Positions 55,550-64,000 of a stretch of DNA of 64,000 bases are shown here, in pieces (the stretch's first letter is position 1; each line of letters begins with the position of its first letter). Origin of the DNA: an uncultured Alphaproteobacteria bacterium (GTDB taxonomy: Bacteria > Pseudomonadota > Alphaproteobacteria > Rhizobiales > Beijerinckiaceae); the NCBI GenBank assembly GCA_937988775.1, contig CALKHP010000004.1, positions 1-64,000 of the forward strand. The letters run 5' to 3'. A model generated the notes under the pieces. It had not been told where the DNA came from and did not search any database. It saw nothing but the letters and a program-made list of their open reading frames with translations. Made by a program: the position numbers and the translations under genes.

Positions 55550-56292
55550 CGGGGGCCCGCCGCTATAATGGGCGGGCTCTCGCCCTCACCGCTGAGCTGG
55601 TGGCGCGCGTCACGCAGCCGATGCCCGATCCCGGCCTCGATCCGGCGCTGACCTATCGCGCCGAGGCGGAATTCGCCGAACTCGCCGATGCCCTGCTTGC
55701 CGACGAGCCGCCCGAGGCCGATCTGTGGGTCTTCGCCTGCGGCTCGCTGATCTGGCGCCCGGCCTGCCCGGTCGCCGAGAGCGTGCGCGCCGCGCTGCAC
55801 GGCTGGCACCGCGTGTTCTGCATGAAGATCACGCGCTGGCGCGCCACCAAGGCGCAGCCCGGCCTGATGATGGCGCTCGACCGCGGCGGGAGCTGCAACG
55901 GCGTCGCCTGCCGCATTCCGGCGGCCGACAAGCGCGACAGCCTGATCCTGCTCTTGAAGCGGGAAATGTCGATGCGCCCATCGAACAACATGGTGCGCTG
56001 GGTCGAGGCGGTCACGGCCGGCGGCCCGCGCCGCGCCATCGCCTTCGTCATGGACCGCAGGAGCGTGAACTATATCGGCCGCCTGCCGCCCGAGCAGGAG
56101 GCGGCGCTGCTCGCCTGCGCCTGCGGGCATGGCGGCTCATGCGCCGAATATCTGCACAAGACCATCGTGCATCTTGCCGAATACGGCATCCGCGATCGCA
56201 ATCTCTGGCGCCTTCAGGCGCTGGTTGCCGATCGCATCGCCACCGGGCTTCAGCGCCAGGACGGCGTCCAGCCGGTCCAGCCGAAGGTGTAG
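55546..56292 (+). CDS. Gamma-glutamylcyclotransferase (ChaC-like)
   Basis: A 248-residue protein of the ChaC family, which splits glutathione into 5-oxoproline and Cys-Gly. The substrate-binding loop appears as VFACGSLIWRPA (YGSL-type). The ChaC motif LLLKREMSM carries the likely catalytic glutamate, and the C-terminal GPRRAIAFVMD and NYIGRLPPE segments also match. The start overlaps the HAD gene by 4 nt (ATGA). Its last 43 nt overlap the convergent MipA-like gene end. Some bacterial members act on cation transport indirectly, hence the name. Confidence 0.87.
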   Translation: MTGARRYNGRALALTAELVARVTQPMPDPGLDPALTYRAEAEFAELADALLADEPPEADLWVFACGSLIWRPACPVAESVRAALHGWHRVFCMKITRWRATKAQPGLMMALDRGGSCNGVACRIPAADKRDSLILLLKREMSMRPSNNMVRWVEAVTAGGPRRAIAFVMDRRSVNYIGRLPPEQEAALLACACGHGGSCAEYLHKTIVHLAEYGIRDRNLWRLQALVADRIATGLQRQDGVQPVQPKV

Positions 56293-57095
56293 GAGACGCC
56301 GGCGCCGAGCGTGTACTGGTTGCGCGAGCCGCTGGTGCGGGTGATCGGGCTGCGCGCGGCATCCTGCGTCAGGCGGTCGTAGCCGCCATGCAGCGTGTAG
56401 GACCACTGCTCCGACTGCTTGTAGACCACCGAGCCGTAAGCGCCGACGGCATAGATGCCGCCTTGCGCCTTGAACGGCGCGAACACGCCGTTGCGCAGCG
56501 CATCCTCGGGCGTGATGCCGAACTGGCTGTCGATGAAATGATCGTTGCCGAGCTTGATGCGCGGCCCGATGCCGAAGGTGAAGCGGTCGTAGCGCCCGAC
56601 GACATCGGCGCCGAGACTGCCGACGAACCCGTCCTCCTTGCGAAAGCCGCGCCGGATTTCGGCATGCAGGCGCAGCATGTCCGGCACCACCCAGAAATCG
56701 CCGTAGATGCCGGGCTCCAGCGTCCAGCGGCTCTTGTGCACGCCGTTAAGCTCATGGCCGGCATCGGCATAGCGCCCGCCGCGATAATTGATCACCGGGC
56801 CGAACGAGAAGCGCGGCGTCTCGACCACGGCATAGTTGATCGAATCATCCGGCGACGACCAGATCTGCGGCGTGCCGGCGCGGCGGAACGACAGGGTCGG
56901 GAAGCCGATCACGCTGTAGGTCTTGGCGCCGATATAGCGCGGCGACAGGAACGCCTTGGCGTTCACCGTCACCAGCCAGCCGGTATCGGCCGGCGCCGGA
57001 AACGGCGTCGCATCCGCCGCCCGGGCGGCGGCCGCCGGCAGCACCGTGGCCAAGGCGAGCATGGTCAGGAATGGCAACCGCGTACTGATAGGCAT
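56250..57095 (-). CDS. MipA/OmpV family outer-membrane protein
   Basis: A 281-residue predicted outer-membrane beta-barrel. The signal peptide spans residues ~1-26 (PFLTMLALATVLPAAAARA, with AxA cleavage). Alternating strands with aromatic girdles follow (VNAKAFLSPRYIGAKTYSVIGFP, FSFGPVINYRGGRYADAG, GRYDRFTFGIGPRIKLGN). The start is ATG 57095; a GTG lies just before it. Members scaffold murein enzymes or act as small porins, but function is not shown. The 3' end overlaps the convergent ChaC gene by 43 nt (56250-56292), so the last 14 codons are double-coding. Confidence 0.85.
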   Translation of the reverse strand: MPISTRLPFLTMLALATVLPAAAARAADATPFPAPADTGWLVTVNAKAFLSPRYIGAKTYSVIGFPTLSFRRAGTPQIWSSPDDSINYAVVETPRFSFGPVINYRGGRYADAGHELNGVHKSRWTLEPGIYGDFWVVPDMLRLHAEIRRGFRKEDGFVGSLGADVVGRYDRFTFGIGPRIKLGNDHFIDSQFGITPEDALRNGVFAPFKAQGGIYAVGAYGSVVYKQSEQWSYTLHGGYDRLTQDAARSPITRTSGSRNQYTLGAGVSYTFGWTGWTPSWR

Positions 57096-57238
57096 CACAA
57101 ACCCTTGACTGATGGGACCCTGCTTCTAGCCCGATGTGGTGAACGCTTTGCCACCATACAGGGTAAACGGATCGTTTGAATGCCGTCACGATGCCGCCAC
57201 GCGGTTCGGCGCGCGCTGTGGCAAGCAGGCCCCACCCA

Positions 57239-57266
57239 TTGACAAGTCGCAATATCCGTCCATCTT
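57239..57266 (+). promoter_or_regulatory. Candidate sigma-70 promoter of thiC
   Basis: A perfect TTGACA -35 hexamer (57239-57244) is followed after 16 nt by CATCTT (57261-57266), a weak -10. A transcript starting about 7 nt later would begin at the first paired base of the TPP riboswitch, which supports the placement. Confidence 0.45.
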
Positions 57267-57273
57267 CAGGCGA

Positions 57274-57366
57274 GTTCCGAGGGGGGCCCGTTCCGGGCTG
57301 AGATTTCGCGATTGGCGCGATGACCCTTGAACCTGATCCGGGTTATACCGGCGTAGGGACGGGAAC
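57274..57366 (+). promoter_or_regulatory. TPP (THI-box) riboswitch
   Basis: It contains the conserved thi-box blocks in order: GGGGGGCCC, GGGCTGAGA, GACCCTTGAACCTGAT, then GGGTTATACCGGCGTAGGGA. The ends GTTCCG and CGGGAAC can form the closing P1 stem. It lies 68 nt before the thiC start. It binds thiamine pyrophosphate and should lower thiC expression when thiamine is plentiful; the expression platform probably hides the GGAGA ribosome-binding site. Confidence 0.96.
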
Positions 57367-57433
57367 GGGGGCCTTGTCACGCCCCAGGACTTGTTTCGAC
57401 GCCTATCCCGCATGCCTCGAGCGGAGAACGGCG

Positions 57434-59323
<1,890 letters not shown>

Positions 59324-59333
59324 GAGCAGCGAG

Positions 59334-59442
59334 CCCTCTCCCGCGTGCGGGAGAGGGTGCCGGCAGGCGGGTGAGGGGCTTGTCGATGAACCGCCCTCAT
59401 CCGGCGGCTTTGCCGCCACCTTCTCCCGTGAACGGGAGAAGG
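59334..59442. repeat. Intergenic element with hairpin ends, related to 44064-44168
   Basis: The left hairpin (59334-59357) is CCCTCTCCCGCG / TGCGGGAGAGGG and the right hairpin (59419-59442) is CCTTCTCCCGTG / AACGGGAGAAGG. GGTGAGGGGC and CCCTCATCC segments lie between, matching the inner motifs of the 44064 element. It lies between the convergent thiC and aspartic protease genes and encodes nothing. Confidence 0.85.
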
Positions 59443-59450
59443 TTTTACCC

Positions 59451-59984
59451 CTACTGCGTCAGGGCCAGCCGGCCATCATGGATCTCGAACCGTGACAGTT
59501 TGCGCAGGAAACTCATGCCGAGCAGGGTGCCTTTCAGGGCGCCCTTCGGCATCACGGCGCCCTCGACATCGCGTACGGTGATGCCGTCGATGCTGATCTC
59601 GTTGAGCCGCACCACCGTATAGGATACCTGCCCGTTCGCGGTATTGGCGCGGGCCTGCGGCGCGCTTGCCGGCGGGTTGAGGCCGATATGGCGCGCATCC
59701 TCGTAGGACAGCGCCACCATCGAGGCGCCGGTATCGACCATGGCATCGACCATCACGCCGTTGATCCGCACCGGGGCGCGGAAATGGCCGTGCCGGTCGG
59801 CGCTCAGCGTGGCGGCGTTCGCGGTGGTGTCGCTTGCGCCAGCCCGGTTGTCAGGAGCCGCGATCTGCGCGCTGCCCGCGCCACCGGGGGCCGGCAGCAG
59901 CGTCGCCAGTCGATCGCTCAGCACGGCCGCCGCCAGGCAGCACAGTGCCGCCGTACCGAGGGCGAAGTTCAACGGGCTGGTCAT
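59451..59984 (-). CDS. TIGR02281 family clan AA retropepsin-like aspartic protease
   Basis: A 177-residue protein with an N-terminal hydrophobic anchor (residues ~6-22). A single retropepsin-like domain follows, with the catalytic motif at D84 (DAMVDTGASMVALSY), the flap region (VRINGVMVDAMVD through SYTVVRLNEISIDGI) and the terminal GTLLGMSFLRKLSRFEI. Such proteins act as dimers, each giving one aspartate. It is probably membrane-anchored facing the periplasm. The biological substrate is unknown. It lies 112 nt downstream of dgoA on the same strand. Confidence 0.9.
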   Translation of the reverse strand: MTSPLNFALGTAALCCLAAAVLSDRLATLLPAPGGAGSAQIAAPDNRAGASDTTANAATLSADRHGHFRAPVRINGVMVDAMVDTGASMVALSYEDARHIGLNPPASAPQARANTANGQVSYTVVRLNEISIDGITVRDVEGAVMPKGALKGTLLGMSFLRKLSRFEIHDGRLALTQ

Positions 59985-60096
59985 GACGGGCGGCCTCGAA
60001 AACCAGGATGGCGCGAGGCTGGCATGGGCATGGTCAATGCGTGCTTAAGAGGCGCCGGCCTGCCGGCTTGCGCTTCGCATCGTGGTGAACGCTTGC

Positions 60097-60729
60097 CTAT
60101 CCGGCCCTGACGGCCGCGACCAGCGCCCCGGCCTTGGCGGCGATGGTTGCGGCGCTGTCGCCCGGCTTGTAGAGCGAGCCGCCAATGCCGAAACCCTTGG
60201 CGCCCGCCGCCCGGTAGGCGCCGATATTGGCGGCCGAAATGCCGCCGACCGGCAGCAGCATCGTCTCGGGCGGCAGCACGGCGAGCATCGCCTTGACGAC
60301 GGAAGGCGGCGCCATTTCGGCCGGGAAGATCTTCAGCGCCACCGCGCCGGCCTCGAGGGCGCGAAACGCTTCGCTCGGCGACAGGATGCCGGGGATGGCG
60401 AGGCAGCCGCGCCTGACCGCCTGCTGGATCACGCCCGGCTCGCAATTCGGCGCCACCACGAGCTGGCCGCCGGCATCGGCGACATTGTCGGCCTGCGCCT
60501 CCGTCAGCACCGTGCCGGCGCCGACCAGTGCCCGGCCGGCATAGAGCCGGTTGAGGATGGCGATGCTCTCGAGCGGCTGCGGCGAATTCAGCGGCACCTC
60601 GATCAGCCGGATGCCGGCCGCGACCAGCGCCTCGCCGACCGCCGGCGCCGAGCCGGGGTCGAGCCCGCGCAGGATGGCGATCAGCGGCATCTCGGCGAGA
60701 TAGCTGTGAAACGCGGCGGTCAACATCAT
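60097..60729 (-). CDS. dgoA: 2-dehydro-3-deoxy-6-phosphogalactonate aldolase
   Basis: A 210-residue class I aldolase that splits 2-keto-3-deoxy-6-phosphogalactonate to pyruvate and glyceraldehyde 3-phosphate. The barrel motifs PLIAILRGLDP, IRLIEVPLNSP with E44, VGAGTVL, FAP-type segment VVAPNCEPGVIQ and the Schiff-base K133 (AVALKIFPAE) are present. NSP after the glutamate, and pairing with dgoK, favour the galactonate enzyme over Eda. ATG 60729 overlaps the dgoK stop by 4 nt; a second ATG follows immediately. Confidence 0.93.
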   Translation of the reverse strand: MMLTAAFHSYLAEMPLIAILRGLDPGSAPAVGEALVAAGIRLIEVPLNSPQPLESIAILNRLYAGRALVGAGTVLTEAQADNVADAGGQLVVAPNCEPGVIQQAVRRGCLAIPGILSPSEAFRALEAGAVALKIFPAEMAPPSVVKAMLAVLPPETMLLPVGGISAANIGAYRAAGAKGFGIGGSLYKPGDSAATIAAKAGALVAAVRAG

Positions 60730-61649
60730 GATCGGCTCCCCATATGCGGCTTCCCCTGGCTGGCGATACGCGCCATGCCCTTCAGAAGGGCGGCTTCCGG
60801 ATCGACGATGATCGCTTCGACATTCGCTGCCGCGAGCGCCTGGCTGTAGAGCGCCGCCTGTCCGCTGGTGGCCACGACATGCACCGCTTCCAGGTCGCCG
60901 TAAAGGGCCAGCGCGCCGGCGACCTCGCCGCCAACGAGCAGGCCGGAGAGATATGGCTTGACCATGGCCGGGGCCATGGTTTCGAGCAGCACGTTGGCGC
61001 GCGCGGCGAAGGCGGCATGCAGCGGGCCGCCGGCCGAGCGGCTCGCGTGCAGGCCGCGCGCGAAGCCGGCCGTGTCGGCCGGCTCGGTGGCGAGGCGGCC
61101 GAGGATGGTGTGCTCGCTCAGCGCCGCGTAGATTTCGCCGGTCATGAAGGTGGAGAAGCGCTCGATGCGCCCGCCGCGCAGCAGCACCCATTTGGCGTGG
61201 GTGCCCGGCAGGCAGGCGAGCCCGTCCTCGAGGTCGAGCCCGACGACCAGCGTTTCCTCACCGCGCATCACGTCGCCGGCGCCGTCGAACACGCCGGCGA
61301 CGCCGGGAATGATCGTCGCCGCGCCGCCATCGGCACGCACCACCGTGATCATGCGCCCGGCGAGATCGCGCGCCGCGGCCGGGCATGGCGCATAGGGCGC
61401 TTCCGCCCAGCCGTTGCGGCTGCCGACCATGCCGGCCATCACCACCGGCAGCGTCGGGTCGGCCGCGAGCCAGCCATCGATATAGCGGGCGAGCATGGCG
61501 GGAAAGCCGCCGACCGGCACGCTCATGATGCCGTCCGCGCCCTCGTGGCGGTCGAGGATCGCGCCTTCGGCATCGATGAGATAGGCGCGCAGCCGGGTCG
61601 TTCCCCAGTCAACCGCGATACTGCTGGCATCGGGCATGGCATCGGTCAT
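60726..61649 (-). CDS. dgoK: 2-dehydro-3-deoxygalactonokinase
   Basis: A 307-residue kinase that phosphorylates 2-keto-3-deoxygalactonate. It is an ASKHA-fold protein with the phosphate-1 motif IAVDWGTTRLRAYLID, GMVGSRNGWAEAPYAPCPA, the LPGTHAKWVLLRGG phosphate-2-like motif and FSTFMTGEIYAALSEHTILG, all DgoK hallmarks. It is translationally coupled to dgoA, so the pair forms the lower half of the De Ley-Doudoroff galactose/galactonate route. The dehydratase and transporter are not in the window. A second ATG four codons in is possible. Confidence 0.94.
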   Translation of the reverse strand: MTDAMPDASSIAVDWGTTRLRAYLIDAEGAILDRHEGADGIMSVPVGGFPAMLARYIDGWLAADPTLPVVMAGMVGSRNGWAEAPYAPCPAAARDLAGRMITVVRADGGAATIIPGVAGVFDGAGDVMRGEETLVVGLDLEDGLACLPGTHAKWVLLRGGRIERFSTFMTGEIYAALSEHTILGRLATEPADTAGFARGLHASRSAGGPLHAAFAARANVLLETMAPAMVKPYLSGLLVGGEVAGALALYGDLEAVHVVATSGQAALYSQALAAANVEAIIVDPEAALLKGMARIASQGKPHMGSRS

Positions 61650-61688
61650 GGCAATGGTCCGGCTGGTTGTTTCACGAGGCGGTCGAAT

Positions 61689-62336
61689 TCAGCGCGTGCC
61701 GAACATGCGGTCGCCGGCATCGCCGAGCCCGGGCACGATATAGCCGTGCTCGTTCAGCTTCTCGTCGATGGCGGCGGTCCAGATCGGCACGTCGGGGTGG
61801 CTGGCGGTGAAATGCGCGACGCCTTCGGGCGCCGCCAGCAGGCACACGAAGCGCAGGTCGCGCGCGCCGCGCTGCTTGAGCAGGTCGATCGCCGCCACCG
61901 CCGAGTTGGCGGTGGCGAGCATCGGGTCCATGACGATGATCTGGCGTTCGGCGACGTCGGAGGGCGCCTTGAAGTAATACTCGACCGCCTGCAGCGTGCC
62001 GGGGTCGCGGTAGAGGCCGATATGCGCGACGCGGGCGGAAGGCACCAGTTCCAGCATGCCGTCGAGGAAGCCGACGCCGGCGCGCAGGATCGGCGCGAAG
62101 GTCAGCTTCTTGCCGGCGAGGATCGGTGCCTGCATGGGGCAGATCGGCGTCTCGATCTCGCAGGTCGTCATCTCGAGGTCGCGCGTCACCTCGTAGCACA
62201 GCAGCATGCCGATCTCGTTCAGCAACTGCCGGAAGCTCTTGGTCGAGCGCTCCTTGTCGCGCATCAGCGTCAGCTTGTGCTGCACAAGCGGGTGATCGAC
62301 CACGGTGACGTTGGCGTATCGGCGGGGCTGGTTCAT
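61689..62336 (-). CDS. upp: Uracil phosphoribosyltransferase
   Basis: A 215-residue pyrimidine-salvage enzyme that makes UMP from uracil and PRPP. Motifs are VDHPLVQHKLTLMRD, FAPILRAGVGFLDGML, the PRPP-binding loop VMDPMLATANSA, and the uracil-binding tail YIVPGLGDAGDRMFGT. Slightly longer than the E. coli enzyme (208 aa) owing to a short N-terminal extension. The start at ATG 62336 fits homology, with only a weak GGA upstream. It lies 39 nt before dgoK on the same strand, probably by chance rather than shared function. Confidence 0.96.
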   Translation of the reverse strand: MNQPRRYANVTVVDHPLVQHKLTLMRDKERSTKSFRQLLNEIGMLLCYEVTRDLEMTTCEIETPICPMQAPILAGKKLTFAPILRAGVGFLDGMLELVPSARVAHIGLYRDPGTLQAVEYYFKAPSDVAERQIIVMDPMLATANSAVAAIDLLKQRGARDLRFVCLLAAPEGVAHFTASHPDVPIWTAAIDEKLNEHGYIVPGLGDAGDRMFGTR

Positions 62337-62388
62337 GCGGGGTCCATCATGCTGGCGCGGCCGGTTGTCGCGGAGAGCCGCGGTTTCG

Positions 62389-63333
62389 TCAATCCGCTTG
62401 CGGCGCGCCGCGCTTGTGGGCGGCCAGCGCCGCGAGCCGCTCGTTGCGCCAGGCGGTGCGGCGGGCAATGCGGTTCGGCGTCGCCTCGTGCGGCCAGGCG
62501 GCGATGACGCGCTCGATATTCGGGCTCTCGAACACGTCCGGGCCGCGCGTCTGGGAGGCGACCTGCTTGAAGAACCCGGTATAGCGCTGGCAGTAATCGG
62601 CGACGCCGCCCGGCGCGTTCAGCTCGATGGTCTCGAACGGCCCCATGAACGACCAGCGCAGGCCAAGCCCGTCCTTGACCGTCTTGTCGAGATCCTCGGC
62701 CGAGACATAGCCCTCGCCGACAAGCCGGAACGCTTCCGCCATCAGCGCCGCCTGCAGCCGGTTGAGGATGAAGCCGTCGGCCTCCTTCAGCACGGCGATC
62801 GGCACCTGCCCGATGCTCGTATAGATGGCGCGCGCCCGCTCGATCGTCTCGGGCGCCGTCCATGGCGCGCCGCACAACTCGACGATCGGCACGAGATGCG
62901 GCGGGTTGACCGGGTGGCCGATCAGGCAGCGCGCGCGGCCGGCCAGCGTTTCGGTGAAACGCGAGGCGGTGATCGCCGAGGTCGAGGACGCCAGGATCGC
63001 ATCCTTCGGCGCGGCGCGGTCGAGTTCGGCGAACAGCGCCTGCTTGATCTCGAGGCGCTCGGGGCCGCTCTCCTGCACGAAGGCCGCGTCCCGGACCGCC
63101 TCGGCGAGCGAGCCGGCGGCCCGGACGCGGCCCGCCGCCTGCTCGGGCTCCTTCGCCAGCCCATGCCTGGCAAGGCCGTGCAATTCTTCGCCGATCAGGC
63201 CGGGTGCCGCCGCAAGCGTCGCCGCATCCGGGTCGCTGAGGCGCACCTGCCAGCCGGCGCGGGCGAAAATCGTCGCCCAGGCACGCCCGACCAGGCCGCA
63301 GCCGATGATTGCGACGGTTCTGTTCTCGCTCAT
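62389..63333 (-). CDS. 3-hydroxyacyl-CoA dehydrogenase family protein (lambda-crystallin / carnitine dehydrogenase-like)
   Basis: A 314-residue NAD-dependent dehydrogenase. The Rossmann motif GCGLVGRAWATIFARAG is followed by SSTSAITAS, the catalytic segment GHPVNPPHLVPIVELCGAP with its histidine, and EADGFILNRLQAALMAEA. HPVNPPHLVP is typical of the lambda-crystallin / L-gulonate / carnitine 3-dehydrogenase subgroup more than FadB-type enzymes. AGAGGA lies 5 nt before ATG 63333. It is divergent from a class III aminotransferase, so a role in hydroxy- or amino-acid catabolism is possible. Confidence 0.88.
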   Translation of the reverse strand: MSENRTVAIIGCGLVGRAWATIFARAGWQVRLSDPDAATLAAAPGLIGEELHGLARHGLAKEPEQAAGRVRAAGSLAEAVRDAAFVQESGPERLEIKQALFAELDRAAPKDAILASSTSAITASRFTETLAGRARCLIGHPVNPPHLVPIVELCGAPWTAPETIERARAIYTSIGQVPIAVLKEADGFILNRLQAALMAEAFRLVGEGYVSAEDLDKTVKDGLGLRWSFMGPFETIELNAPGGVADYCQRYTGFFKQVASQTRGPDVFESPNIERVIAAWPHEATPNRIARRTAWRNERLAALAAHKRGAPQAD

Positions 63334-63584
63334 GGTGATCCTCTGCCGGCCAGATGCGGCCCGACCCCATCCAACCACCTGCGCCGCCCGGCGCGCAAGC
63401 ATTCCGCCATCCCGGGCCGCTCATCAATTCCGCTGACGCCTGCCATGCGGCAAATATGATGGGCCGGGGCCATGTTTCGCGCCCAAATTCCGACTATAAG
63501 GGGTTATTCGGACGTGTGCTCCCTCCGGGCTGTGGCTTGGGGCGTTCCAAACGGCCGCAACCGCTGATTCCAGGGGAGACCAGC

Positions 63585-64000
63585 ATGGACCAGTTGCCCA
63601 ATTCCATCGAGGCGCGCGACAAGGCCTACCAGCTTCACAGCAACACCAATGCCCGCCGGCATCTCGAGATCGGACCGCTGGTCATCGAGCGCGGCGAAGG
63701 CATCTATGTCGAGGACGTGCACGGCAAGAAATACATCGAGGCGATGGCCGGGCTGTGGAGCGTCGCCGTCGGCTTCAACGAGCCGCGTCTGGTCAAGGCC
63801 GCCGCCGACCAGATGACCAAGCTGCCCTACATGCACACCTTCTCGCATCGCTCGCACGGGCCTTCGATCGATCTGGCCGAGAAGCTGATCGCGATGGTGC
63901 CGTTCCCGATGAGCAAGGTGATGTTCACCAATTCGGGCTCGGAAGCCAACGACACCGCCGTCAAGCTGATCTGGTATCGCTCGAACGCGCTCGGCAAGCC
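63585..64000 (+). CDS. Class III (aspartate aminotransferase-fold) aminotransferase, N-terminal part
   Basis: The first 138 residues of a PLP-dependent omega-amino-acid or amine:pyruvate transaminase; the gene runs off the window. It shows IERGEGIYVEDVHGKKYIEAMAGLW, GLWSVAVGFNEPRLVKAA and the cofactor-phosphate loop FTNSGSEANDTAVKLIWY. The PLP lysine would lie beyond the edge. AGGGGAG lies 6 nt before ATG 63585. Family members of this kind use pyruvate with beta-alanine, taurine, putrescine or 4-aminobutyrate; the donor cannot be told from this part. Confidence 0.92.
   Translation, partial: MDQLPNSIEARDKAYQLHSNTNARRHLEIGPLVIERGEGIYVEDVHGKKYIEAMAGLWSVAVGFNEPRLVKAAADQMTKLPYMHTFSHRSHGPSIDLAEKLIAMVPFPMSKVMFTNSGSEANDTAVKLIWYRSNALGK

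Overview
The window is a very GC-rich, densely coded chromosomal segment of an alphaproteobacterium, most likely in the order Hyphomicrobiales (Rhizobiales). The support is the rpmH-rnpA-yidC-engB-argB order, the SRP RNA-dnaX-ybaB-recR block, an imuA/imuB/dnaE2 mutasome, an rsmI / PBP-activator / yraN / gshB cluster, and two kinds of dispersed intergenic palindromes common in this order. Almost every gene is a housekeeping gene. I see no transposase, integrase, phage gene, CRISPR array, plasmid function or defence island.

Layout. 1-4135: the end of one RND efflux permease, a complete second permease, and a convergent LysE-type exporter. 4360-6242: an alkylation-response pair (ada plus a 2OG-Fe(II) oxygenase). 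6293-11388: recF, selO and gyrB. 11420-13204: a DUF72 protein and an aldo/keto reductase. 13574-19220: the mutagenesis cassette imuA-imuB-dnaE2, in which imuA has a 1-nt frame break that makes an apparent ImuA-ImuB fusion. 19377-25549: M20 peptidase, quinone oxidoreductase, hemolysin III homologue, lepA and a GntR/UTRA regulator next to a perfect palindrome. 25617-33953: pnp, rpsO, an aldo/keto reductase, grpE, glnD and gshB. 34035-39396: yraN, rsmI, a lipoprotein PBP activator, M29 aminopeptidase, AEC transporter and tRNA-Gly(CCC). 39442-44056: arfB, gluconokinase, 6-phosphogluconate dehydrogenase and an orphan molybdopterin-binding subunit. 44204-49927: recR, ybaB, dnaX, SRP RNA, an orphan histidine kinase and a flavoprotein that has lost its redox cysteines. 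50232-56292: rpmH, rnpA, yidC, yihA, a DUF423 protein, argB, a HAD nucleotidase and a ChaC-like protein. 56250-59323: a MipA-like protein and thiC behind a TPP riboswitch. 59451-64000: an aspartic protease, the 2-keto-3-deoxygalactonate genes dgoA/dgoK, upp, a 3-hydroxyacyl-CoA dehydrogenase and the start of a class III aminotransferase.

Functional themes. DNA maintenance is strongly represented (recF, gyrB, recR, dnaX, ada, imuAB-dnaE2). So are translation and RNA handling (lepA, rpsO, pnp, rpmH, rnpA, arfB, rsmI, SRP RNA, tRNA) and central sugar-acid metabolism (GntK/Gnd and DgoK/DgoA).

I did not find a clear undescribed multi-gene system. The best leads are the imuA frame break, the flavoprotein lacking its cysteine pair, the composite palindromic repeats, the palindrome next to the GntR gene, and a terminator-like hairpin in the rpmH leader.
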